5,718 bases of DNA from JALYUA01 sp038229875 (GTDB taxonomy: Bacteria > Acidobacteriota > Thermoanaerobaculia > UBA5066 > Gp7-AA6). The stretch lies in assembly GCA_038229875.1 (NCBI GenBank), contig JBBROA010000178.1, forward strand, positions 1 to 5,718, written 5' to 3'. The position numbers were made by a program, and so were the translations under genes. The notes beneath the pieces are model-generated. The model searched no databases. It was not told the DNA's origin and worked only from the letters and a program-made list of their open reading frames with translations. Positions 1 to 5,650 of this stretch are shown here, piece by piece (position 1 is the stretch's first letter; each line of letters begins with the position of its first letter).

Positions 1-754
1 GGTGTTTGGTGCGTGTGAAGACGAGGACGCTGCGGAAGTCGCCCCTCTTGATCAGCTCGAGGAGCAGCGGCGCCTTCAGGTTCTGCGAGACGGGATAGAC
101 CGCCTGCGTGATCCCGACGGCGGGCTCCGCGACACGCTCGAGGTTCACGGTAAACGGGTTGTGGAGCATCTCGCGCGTGAGCGTCACGATCGGAGGCGGC
201 ATCGTCGCCGAGAAGAACAGCGTCTGGCGCTTCGCCGGCAGGTGCTTCAGCACGCGGCGGATGTCCGGGAGAAATCCCATGTCGAGCATCCGATCCGCTT
301 CGTCGAGCACCAGGACCTCGAGGGCATCCAGGCGCGCGTACGGGACGCGGACGTGGTCGAGCCGGCGGCCGGGAGTCGCGACGATGATGTCGGCGCCGCG
401 CCGGAACGCGTGCTCCTGGGGGCCCATGCCGACTCCGCCGAAGACGGCGGCCGACGAGAGAGGAGTGTGCACCGCCATCGCGGTCAGATGCTCGTCGATC
501 TGCGCGGCGAGCTCCCGCGTGGGAGTGACGATCAGCGCGCGGGTCTTGCCGCGAGGCTTGCCCATCAGCCGGTTTAAGATCGGCAGACCGAAGGCGGCTG
601 TCTTGCCGCTGCCGGTCATGGCGCAGGCAAGCACGTCCTTGCCGGACATGGCCGGGGGAATCGTGTCCTGCTGGATCGGGGTGGGTTTGACGAACCCCAT
701 CTCCTTGACCCCCTTCAAGAGGTCGGGATGGAGTCCGAACGTGGAGAAAGGCAT
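1..754 (-). CDS. DEAD-box ATP-dependent RNA helicase, RhlE-like, N-terminal part
   Basis: This is a superfamily 2 RNA helicase that uses ATP to unwind or remodel RNA duplexes, with likely roles in ribosome assembly or RNA decay. The 251 visible residues hold the whole first RecA domain. They show a Q motif (Phe6, then GFVKPTPIQQ at 20-29), Walker A AMTGSGKT (45-52), PTRELA (78-83), GG (106-107), TPGR (127-130), DEAD (151-154) and SAT (182-184). The second domain begins and is cut by the window edge inside motif IV (VFTRTKH, 245-251). The ATG at 754 is chosen because the Q motif starts normally right after it; the ribosome-binding site is weak (GGAA about 9 bases upstream). Met46 stands where Gln is more usual in AQTG. 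A long non-coding leader separates it from the methyltransferase gene upstream, so it probably has its own promoter. RhlE is the closest named group, but subfamily assignment needs the missing C-terminus. Confidence 0.96.
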   Translation of the reverse strand, partial: MPFSTFGLHPDLLKGVKEMGFVKPTPIQQDTIPPAMSGKDVLACAMTGSGKTAAFGLPILNRLMGKPRGKTRALIVTPTRELAAQIDEHLTAMAVHTPLSSAAVFGGVGMGPQEHAFRRGADIIVATPGRRLDHVRVPYARLDALEVLVLDEADRMLDMGFLPDIRRVLKHLPAKRQTLFFSATMPPPIVTLTREMLHNPFTVNLERVAEPAVGITQAVYPVSQNLKAPLLLELIKRGDFRSVLVFTRTKH

Positions 755-1060
755 GAATCTCGTTTCCGCGGAGGCGCTCCAAAACAGCGCTGCGCCGCTA
801 TGTCTTTCCGGCTGAATGATTTGAACGGAGGATTCGCCGGCGAGGCCTACGTTCGCGGTTGGACCGCTGCCCGCGGAGGCTCGACCTGCGAGACCGGCGG
901 AAGACCGAAGGATGTCACATCAGGAGGTCAAAATCAATTCGCCGCCGGCCATCAACGTAGCGGGACGCAGCTCTACCCCTCTCCCCGGGCGCGGAAAGGG
1001 CGCGGGTGACGGGGGCAGAGCTCGGCAAGCCTTGTCCGGTGATGTTCGCCGAACACGGGC
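755..1060. other. Non-coding region: end of the methyltransferase operon and long leader of the helicase gene
   Basis: This gap of about 300 bases lies between two minus-strand genes and holds no convincing ORF. It contains a large imperfect hairpin at 969-1022 (separate entry). It also has a perfect 13-base inverted repeat TGTTCGCCGAACA (1043-1055), just past the methyltransferase stop, and an 11-base one, GATGTCACATC (911-921). Palindromes this short are expected about once to a few times by chance in a window this size, so their use as operators is unproven. On the minus strand, TTGATT/TTGACC-like hexamers occur around 925-940, but I found no good -10 partner. A helicase promoter probably lies between 1060 and 755. 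Long leaders are known for several bacterial DEAD-box genes, where they allow cold-dependent or self-regulation; whether that holds here is inference. Confidence 0.6.
969..1022 (-). terminator. Large imperfect GC-rich hairpin after rlmA, possible terminator or dispersed repeat
   Basis: The outer arms AGCTCT (969-974) and AGAGCT (1017-1022) pair perfectly. Inside them CCCC (976-979) faces GGGG (within 1011-1015), CCC (within 983-986) faces GGG (1004-1006), and GCGC (989-992) faces GCGC (1000-1003), closing a GGAAAGG loop. Two small internal loops and a bulge interrupt the stem. It begins about 40 bases after the stop of the methyltransferase gene, the last gene of the cluster, which fits a transcription end or RNA 3'-end stabiliser. 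No U-run follows on the minus strand, so it is not a classical intrinsic terminator. The C-rich/G-rich palindrome also resembles dispersed intergenic palindromes seen in other high-GC genomes; only one copy is present here. Confidence 0.45.
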
Positions 1061-1930
1061 TCATCCTTTCCGAGCGAACACCAGCAGCTCCCGGCTGATC
1101 GTGACCTCGAGGTTTCCGATTCCTGAGGCGCGCTCGCTTTCGCTCACACGGCCACCTCGGTAGGTCGCGGTCAGCAGGTCCTGGATTTCAGATCGAGTGA
1201 GGTTCGCTCGATGGCGGAGACTTCGTCGGGAGAGTAGCTCGAAATCCGCCGCCAGCTCTTCGATCGCGGACGCGGCGCGGTCACGCTCGGTGGCATGCCC
1301 GAGCAGCGCCTCGCGCAGCTCCGCGAGATCGTCATGGCCCGGCACCGCGAGAACGAGCCGCCCGGTCAATTTGAGCACGCGGCGCATCTCCGGTCCGTTT
1401 CGGCGCGCCGTGATCGAGAGCACGAGATCGAACGAGCCGTCCGCCCACGGGAGAGCCCGGTCCGCGTTGCCCACGATCCACCGTACTCGCGCGCGCGGGT
1501 ACCGCTTTGCCGCGAGCTCGATCGCTGGAACGGAGATGTCGATTCCGTGTGCCTCGACCGGGCGGAGCGCCGCGAGCGCGCCGGCGAGGAAACCCTCGCC
1601 GCAGCCGACGTCGAGTACCGCGCGAGACCCCAAGCCGGGAAGCGCGTCGAACTCCCGCAGCACCTCGTCGCGCATGACGTCCTCGAGTCCGCGATCCGCC
1701 AGCCGGCGGCGCGCCTGCGCGGCTTCTTTCGAATCGCCCGGGTGCTTCGACCGGCGGTCCTGCGGCTGGAGAAGGTTCAGGTAGCCGCTGCGCGCCTCGT
1801 CGACCGCATGCGCCCGAGCACACGACCAGACCGTTCCGCGGCGCGACAGCGGCGCCCCGCAGCCGCGGACGGGGCATGTCAAAACCGCCGCCGCGGGGAC
1901 CTCACTCTCTTCCCGGCCGCCGGCGGGCAC
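1061..1930 (-). CDS. rlmA: RlmA-family 23S rRNA (guanine-N1) methyltransferase
   Basis: This SAM-dependent methyltransferase is related to E. coli RlmA (RrmA), which methylates the N1 position of G745 in 23S rRNA; relatives methylating G748 affect macrolide response. The 289-residue protein shows the family layout. A zinc-binding N-terminus (Cys19, Cys24, Cys37, His41) is followed by SGYLNLL (48-54) and by the signature around HPGDSKEAAQARR (63-75). The SAM-binding motif VLDVGCGEG is at 105-113, with acidic Asp131 after it. The first Cys pair is spaced C-x4-C, not C-x2-C as in E. coli. The GTG at 1930 is the first start available after the upstream gene's stop, in the same frame, with no clear Shine-Dalgarno sequence. 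Similarity to the family begins only near residue 17, where a TTG codon is an alternative start. It is the last gene of the cluster. The exact target base, G745 or G748 type, cannot be told from sequence alone. Confidence 0.93.
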   Translation of the reverse strand: MPAGGREESEVPAAAVLTCPVRGCGAPLSRRGTVWSCARAHAVDEARSGYLNLLQPQDRRSKHPGDSKEAAQARRRLADRGLEDVMRDEVLREFDALPGLGSRAVLDVGCGEGFLAGALAALRPVEAHGIDISVPAIELAAKRYPRARVRWIVGNADRALPWADGSFDLVLSITARRNGPEMRRVLKLTGRLVLAVPGHDDLAELREALLGHATERDRAASAIEELAADFELLSRRSLRHRANLTRSEIQDLLTATYRGGRVSESERASGIGNLEVTISRELLVFARKG

Positions 1931-1939
1931 GAGGCGCCG

Positions 1940-2338
1940 CTATCGGCCGAGGAGAAGGAGGACCGCCGGCACGAGGATGCCGGCGAGAAGGCACAGAGTG
2001 ACCGTGAGCGGACGCGCGGTAAACCGGTACGCCATCACGATCCCCAGAATCGTCGTCGTGATGAGGGCCAGAGATGCCGCGAACATGAACGCCTTGATTC
2101 CCGCGCGAGCCGGGGTTCCCTTCGCGATCGTCTGGTCGCGGTGGATCTCGGAGAAAATCCGGATCACGGCCGGGGGCTTGTAGCTCCCATCCTTCTTCGC
2201 GTCGTTCCACCGATAGACCTGCCATGCGCCGCTCGCCGCGAACGCCAGCAGCACGGGAGCGAAGAGTGCACCGAGGTACAGATGCACGCGCCGGAGCGTG
2301 CGCGGATTCATCATCGGAGCCTTTCGCTCGACGTTCAT
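1940..2338 (-). CDS. Small membrane protein with three TM helices, PepSY-TM-like
   Basis: This 132-residue protein of unknown function has three predicted membrane helices at about 20-42, 82-104 and 110-131. A basic N-terminus (RTLRRVH, 13-19) suggests a cytoplasmic N-terminal end. The first segment, with its RRVHLYLGALFAP stretch and a following Gly (37) and Trp (39), resembles the start of PepSY-associated TM proteins, which carry an RxxHxxxG helix and often occur near iron or redox genes. The soluble PepSY domain itself is absent and only a short loop (about 43-81, with His66) remains. The ATG at 2338 overlaps the phosphatase stop in an ATGA junction, implying translational coupling. A start at Met9 (2314) has a better ribosome-binding site (GAAAGG, about 5 bases upstream) and is a real alternative. 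The protein ends nine bases before the methyltransferase start. The family assignment is by eye and modest in confidence. Confidence 0.8.
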   Translation of the reverse strand: MNVERKAPMMNPRTLRRVHLYLGALFAPVLLAFAASGAWQVYRWNDAKKDGSYKPPAVIRIFSEIHRDQTIAKGTPARAGIKAFMFAASLALITTTILGIVMAYRFTARPLTVTLCLLAGILVPAVLLLLGR

Positions 2339-3024
2339 TTCTTTTCTTTTGGGGCGTCAAACCACTTCGACAGCCGGGCCGACGGCTCCGACGGCAGGCC
2401 CGCCTCCGCGGTCGCGTAATGCGACGTGTCGTTGAAGAGCGTCAGGCGCGCGCGCGCCGGATCGCTGAAATCCAGAATGTTGAGCGATGCGGGACTCTGG
2501 TCGAGCCGGTCACGGTACTTGCGCGCGTCGAATCCGAGAAGAGAGCTCACGAGCAGCCGGATCGTGGCCTTGTGCGAGGCGATCACGACGTGCTGGTTCT
2601 CGTGCGCGGTGACGATCTCGAGCAGCGCCGGAAGAGCGCGGGCGGTCACGGCGAGCCCGCTCTCACCGCCCTCGGGGGCGAACGAAAAAGGATCGGTCTC
2701 CCAGCGCGCGTACTCCTCGGGATAGAGACCCTCGACTTCCGCCCGGGTCTTTCCCTCCCATCGGCCGTGGTGGATCTCCCGCAGGCCGTCCCGCGCGATC
2801 GGCTCCTTCCCGTGAGGCCCGGCGAGGATACGCGCCGTTTCCATGGTGCGGCCCATCGGGCTCGCGTAGAACGCCGCGACGGGGTCTCTCGCGAGCCGCG
2901 CCGCGAGGCTTTCGACCTGGGCGCGGCCGACGTCCGAAAGCGGAATGTCCGTGGCCCCCGCGAACCGATCCTCCGCGGACAGCGTCGTGGCGCCGTGGCG
3001 GATCAGATAAACGCGCGTCGTCAT
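2335..3024 (-). CDS. Histidine phosphatase family protein (phosphoglycerate mutase-like, CobC/GpmB type)
   Basis: This 229-residue cytosolic enzyme belongs to the branch-2-independent, cofactor-independent-looking RHG phosphatases, which remove phosphate through a phosphohistidine intermediate. The active site is visible: RHG at 9-11 with catalytic His10, Ser56/Arg59 in ASPMGRT, Glu83 as acid in LREIHHGRWEG, and the second His151 in SHKATIR. The usual wording of that last motif is SHGGxIR, so Lys-Ala replaces Gly-Gly, a variant that I believe recurs in some subgroups. Substrates in this family range from phosphoglycerate and alpha-ribazole phosphate to sugar, nucleotide and protein phosphates. 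No cobalamin or glycolysis gene is adjacent, so the substrate is open. The ATG at 3024 has a fair Shine-Dalgarno AAGGA about 10 bases upstream, inside the end of the SUI1 gene. The 3' end overlaps the membrane protein start by four bases. Confidence 0.92.
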   Translation of the reverse strand: MTTRVYLIRHGATTLSAEDRFAGATDIPLSDVGRAQVESLAARLARDPVAAFYASPMGRTMETARILAGPHGKEPIARDGLREIHHGRWEGKTRAEVEGLYPEEYARWETDPFSFAPEGGESGLAVTARALPALLEIVTAHENQHVVIASHKATIRLLVSSLLGFDARKYRDRLDQSPASLNILDFSDPARARLTLFNDTSHYATAEAGLPSEPSARLSKWFDAPKEKK

Positions 3025-3031
3025 GGCCGCG

Positions 3032-3379
3032 TCATCCTTTCACCTTCCAGCCCCGCCGGACCACCAGCTCGCGCAGCCTCTCGCGCTGGTCTCCCTGCAG
3101 CTCCACCCACCCCTGTCCGGCGGTCCCCCCGGTCCCGCATGCCTTCTTCCACTCCTTCGTCAGGGCGGCGAGAAACTCGGAGTTGTCCGGAAGCCCGTCA
3201 ACGACCGTCACGCTCTTCCCGGAGGCGCGCTTCTCGACCCGCAGCTTGGCGTTGATGACCGCAGGTACGGCTTCCTTCCCGCGGGCGAGTGTCGAGGAGC
3301 AGCGGCAGTCGATTTCGGGCCAACCGCACTCGGGGCACCGGCGGCCGACTCCGCTCGAGAAAACGATCCGATCTTTCAT
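3032..3379 (-). CDS. yciH: SUI1/eIF1-like translation initiation factor (YciH family)
   Basis: This 115-residue bacterial relative of eukaryotic/archaeal eIF1 resembles E. coli YciH, a protein thought to bind the small ribosomal subunit and influence initiation fidelity, possibly under stress. The SUI1 fold covers about residues 43-115, with the characteristic basic stretch VEKRASGKSVTVVDGL (48-63), a KKACGTGGT segment (78-86) and the QGDQRERL...GWKVKG end (95-115). The N-terminal part has four cysteines in a CPECGWPEIDCRC arrangement (15, 18, 25, 27), consistent with a small zinc-binding knuckle found in longer members of the family. The ATG at 3379 has no nearby Shine-Dalgarno sequence; the closest purine run, GAGGA, is about 17 bases away. 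It is separated by 52 bases from the peptidase gene and by only 7 from the phosphatase gene, so it is likely the first gene of the four-gene cluster or an internal gene of a longer one. Confidence 0.93.
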   Translation of the reverse strand: MKDRIVFSSGVGRRCPECGWPEIDCRCSSTLARGKEAVPAVINAKLRVEKRASGKSVTVVDGLPDNSEFLAALTKEWKKACGTGGTAGQGWVELQGDQRERLRELVVRRGWKVKG

Positions 3380-3431
3380 AGGGAGTGGTCGGTCATCCTC
3401 ATCCGTCTTTAGTCGACTGCGAGAGCTGAAG

Positions 3432-5534
3432 CTACTTCCTCAGCCGTCGTTCCAGAAACTCGTCCGCTGCCCGGTACGCGCGCAGCCAGTTCTCGTGCCG
3501 CAGGAAGTCGTGCACCTCGTCGGGAAAGATCAGCTGCTCGACCTCCACCTTCTTCCCGCGAAGCGCCTCGGCGAGGTTCACGGACTCTCCGAACGGAACG
3601 TTGCGGTCGTCGTCCCCGTGGATGAGGAGCACGGGGGATCGCCACGATTCGACGAACGCCAGAGGCGAGGAATCAAACGCGAGCTTCGCCGCCGCCGCGT
3701 TCTTCTCCGGATCGTAGGTCGGCTCGAAGTTCCGAATGACGAGGTTCCAGTCGTGGACTCCGTGGAAATCAACGCCCGCGGCGAAAACGTCCGATGAGCG
3801 CGCGAGCCCGAGGGCGGTCAGATAGCCGCCGTAAGAGCCGCCCCAGAGGCCGATGCCCGCCGGGTCCACGTCGGAACGAGACTTCAGATATTGCCCGGCG
3901 CCTGTCACGTCGCGGAACTCGCTCGCGCCGGTGGCGCCGTAGTCGAGCGCCTCGCGGAACTCCATCCCGTAGCCGATCCCGCTGCGGTAATTGACTGAGA
4001 GCACGACGAACCCGCGGCTGGCGAGGTACTGATTAAACGCATACGCGTTGCGGTAGTAGTAGTTGTAGTGCCACCCGACGAGCATCTGCCGCCGGGATCC
4101 GCCGTGAAAGAAGATCGCCGCGGGGTGGCGCGACGCCGAGCCTCCGGGCGGAAGGAAGAGCTGGCCGTGGATCTTCATCCCGTCCGATGCCGGGAACACG
4201 ACCGCCTCCGGCACGACGAGCGCGCTTTCCGGAAAATCGCCCGGGAGGGCGTCCGCGGCAATCTCCCGGATGCCGGCGCCTTCCCGCCAGATCGCGGGGC
4301 GCGGTGGCTTCTTCGCGTCCGACTGGAGAAACGCGACCACGCGGCCGTCCGCGGACCCAACGGGACTCCACTCGATCCCCTGCGCGGAAGTGATCGCGAC
4401 GGGCGGGCCTCCCGAAGGGCTGACCCTCCACAGGTGCCGGCGGTCGATGTCTCCCTGATTGGAATTGAAGAGCACTGTCCGGCGGTCCGCCGAAAGGGAG
4501 ACGTACTCGACCTCGAAGTCGCCGGGGGTCAACAGCGCCGGCGCTCCTCCGGAAGAGGTTACCGCGTAGAGGTGCGTCCAGCCGTCGCGCTCCCATGGGA
4601 AGACGAGCCGGTTTCCATCCTTTCCATCCGCCCAGAGAATCTGGTCCCTCGCCACGACGCCGCGGAACACGCTGCCTTTTCCAGGAGCCGCGCGGAAGAC
4701 CTCGCGCCCCGCACTTGTCGACGCGTCGCTCACCCGGACCGACCAGGGCGCCGCCTCCCGGTGTGGCCGGAAGCTCTGGAGCGCCCGGGAGGAAGGCACG
4801 CGCACGAAAGCGACGCGCGAGCCGTCCGGCGACCAGGTGGGCGCCTGGTCGCGGTCGACGCTCGGGTCGAGATAGCGGATCGTTCGGGCGCCCGGATCGA
4901 ATATCCCGACGAAGGAGTGGTCGCCGCGGCGGCTCACGAAGGCGAGGCGCGCGCCGTCCGGAGACCAGCGGAGGGATTCGGCCTCGCCGCGCGTCTTGAA
5001 GAACGCGGAGGGCTTGTCGGATCCGGCGAGCGGGACGGAGAACACCTGCCCTTTCGAGACGAACGCGACGCGCCCGTCCTTCGGCGAGACGGCGGGGGAG
5101 TGTCCCTCGCCGAGCCGGCGCGGAGCGCCGCCCGAAGTGGCGATCACGTACACGGCCTGGTCCGCCCCTTCGGGAGACAGCGCGGGGTTCGGGATGTCCC
5201 CGCTCCGGTTCGCGTCTCCGCCGCGCACGTACACGAGCGTCCGGCCGTCTTGCGTGAACGCGACGTCGGAGATCTCCTGTCCGTCGTCGTCGCGGTAGGA
5301 AGTGACGCTCCGGCCGCGGTATTCGGGCGGCTCCGCGATCCAGATGTTCCGGGCGCCGCGGGCGTCGAAGACCCAGGCGACCGCGCCGCCCGATGGCGCG
5401 GCGACGAGCTCCGACGGAAACGGAGCGCTCAAGACCTGCTCGAGCGTGAACGGCGATCCCGCCGCGGGAACCGCTACCGCGCAGAAGATGGAAAAGGCGA
5501 GCGACGCGAGGGCCAGGCGAAGAGTTGTGCGCAT
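3432..5534 (-). CDS. Exported S9-family serine peptidase (prolyl oligopeptidase / DPP4-like / acylaminoacyl-peptidase type)
   Basis: This secreted serine peptidase likely cleaves short peptides in the periplasm or outside the cell. The 700 residues begin with a signal peptide: basic MRTTLR, a hydrophobic core to about 22 and a PAAG site near 23-26. Next comes a beta-propeller domain (about 30-430) with TolB-like blade repeats, such as WSPDG at 190-194 and 235-239 and related strands near 95, 150, 350 and 395. The C-terminal alpha/beta-hydrolase domain (about 445-700) has HGG (477-479), NYRSGIGYG (515-523), nucleophile Ser567 in GGSYGGY, Asp643 in HGDDDRNV and His675 in DEVHDF, so the triad is complete. 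The length is normal for S9. The ATG at 5534 is chosen because the signal peptide starts there; it lacks a Shine-Dalgarno sequence, so translation may be leaderless or SD-independent. Cleavage specificity, whether after Pro, acyl-amino acid or dipeptide, is not decidable by eye. It is the first minus-strand gene after the divergent region. Confidence 0.96.
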   Translation of the reverse strand: MRTTLRLALASLAFSIFCAVAVPAAGSPFTLEQVLSAPFPSELVAAPSGGAVAWVFDARGARNIWIAEPPEYRGRSVTSYRDDDGQEISDVAFTQDGRTLVYVRGGDANRSGDIPNPALSPEGADQAVYVIATSGGAPRRLGEGHSPAVSPKDGRVAFVSKGQVFSVPLAGSDKPSAFFKTRGEAESLRWSPDGARLAFVSRRGDHSFVGIFDPGARTIRYLDPSVDRDQAPTWSPDGSRVAFVRVPSSRALQSFRPHREAAPWSVRVSDASTSAGREVFRAAPGKGSVFRGVVARDQILWADGKDGNRLVFPWERDGWTHLYAVTSSGGAPALLTPGDFEVEYVSLSADRRTVLFNSNQGDIDRRHLWRVSPSGGPPVAITSAQGIEWSPVGSADGRVVAFLQSDAKKPPRPAIWREGAGIREIAADALPGDFPESALVVPEAVVFPASDGMKIHGQLFLPPGGSASRHPAAIFFHGGSRRQMLVGWHYNYYYRNAYAFNQYLASRGFVVLSVNYRSGIGYGMEFREALDYGATGASEFRDVTGAGQYLKSRSDVDPAGIGLWGGSYGGYLTALGLARSSDVFAAGVDFHGVHDWNLVIRNFEPTYDPEKNAAAAKLAFDSSPLAFVESWRSPVLLIHGDDDRNVPFGESVNLAEALRGKKVEVEQLIFPDEVHDFLRHENWLRAYRAADEFLERRLRK

Positions 5535-5650
5535 GGACGCGAAGTCTAAGGGCTAAGGGAAGCCGGCCGGACAGGCTCCTAGGTGTCGCGGCTAAGGAGG
5601 TTGTTCACCCTTGACGCGGGTGGTTTATCACCGAGTGCGGAGTGTCGACG
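5535..5650. promoter_or_regulatory. Probable divergent promoter region
   Basis: This 116-base gap separates the peptidase start (minus) from a possible plus-strand gene at 5651. On the minus strand TAGACT (5548-5543) matches four of six bases of the -10 consensus and sits eight bases before the peptidase ATG, which would give a leaderless or near-leaderless mRNA; no good -35 was found. On the plus strand TTGTTC (5601-5606) and TTTATC (5624-5629) are 17 bases apart, a weak sigma70-like pair placing a start near 5636, just before a GGAG (5639-5642). CTAAGGG occurs twice in tandem (5546-5559), with a near copy at 5592. CACCC (5606-5610) can pair with GGGTG (5618-5622), and GGTG (5619-5622) with CACC (5629-5632), making alternative hairpins. 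All assignments here are pattern matching only. Confidence 0.35.

Noticed and set aside
2..577. A plus-strand open frame at the left edge
   Set aside because: It lies opposite the DEAD-box helicase, whose motifs I, II and III are all readable on the minus strand.
728..1009. A 93-codon plus-strand frame covering part of the non-coding gap
   Set aside because: It has no family-like features, starts inside the helicase gene and runs through the GC-rich hairpin.
1043..1055. TGTTCGCCGAACA as a LexA/SOS operator
   Set aside because: The half-sites face the wrong way compared with the Gram-positive SOS box (CGAAC-N4-GTTCG), and the repeat sits after a stop codon, not at a promoter.
1295..2419. A 374-codon plus-strand open frame across the methyltransferase and membrane protein genes
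   Set aside because: It is low-complexity Arg/Ala/Glu-rich sequence lying opposite two well-supported genes, so it is a shadow frame.
5460..5534. Lipoprotein signal around Cys18 of the peptidase
   Set aside because: SIFC lacks the Leu and small-residue pattern of a lipobox, and a standard signal peptidase I site follows at about 23-26.
4068..5549. A 493-codon open frame on the plus strand, antisense to the peptidase gene
   Set aside because: The product is dominated by Arg, Ala, Gly, Pro and Glu with no recognisable motif. The opposite strand encodes a clear S9 peptidase with a full catalytic triad. Long antisense open frames are a usual effect of GC-rich codon use.
5624..5640. GAGTGC near TTATCACC as a CIRCE heat-shock element
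   Set aside because: Only one half-site is seen; the matching TTAGCACTC arm with nine-base spacing is missing.
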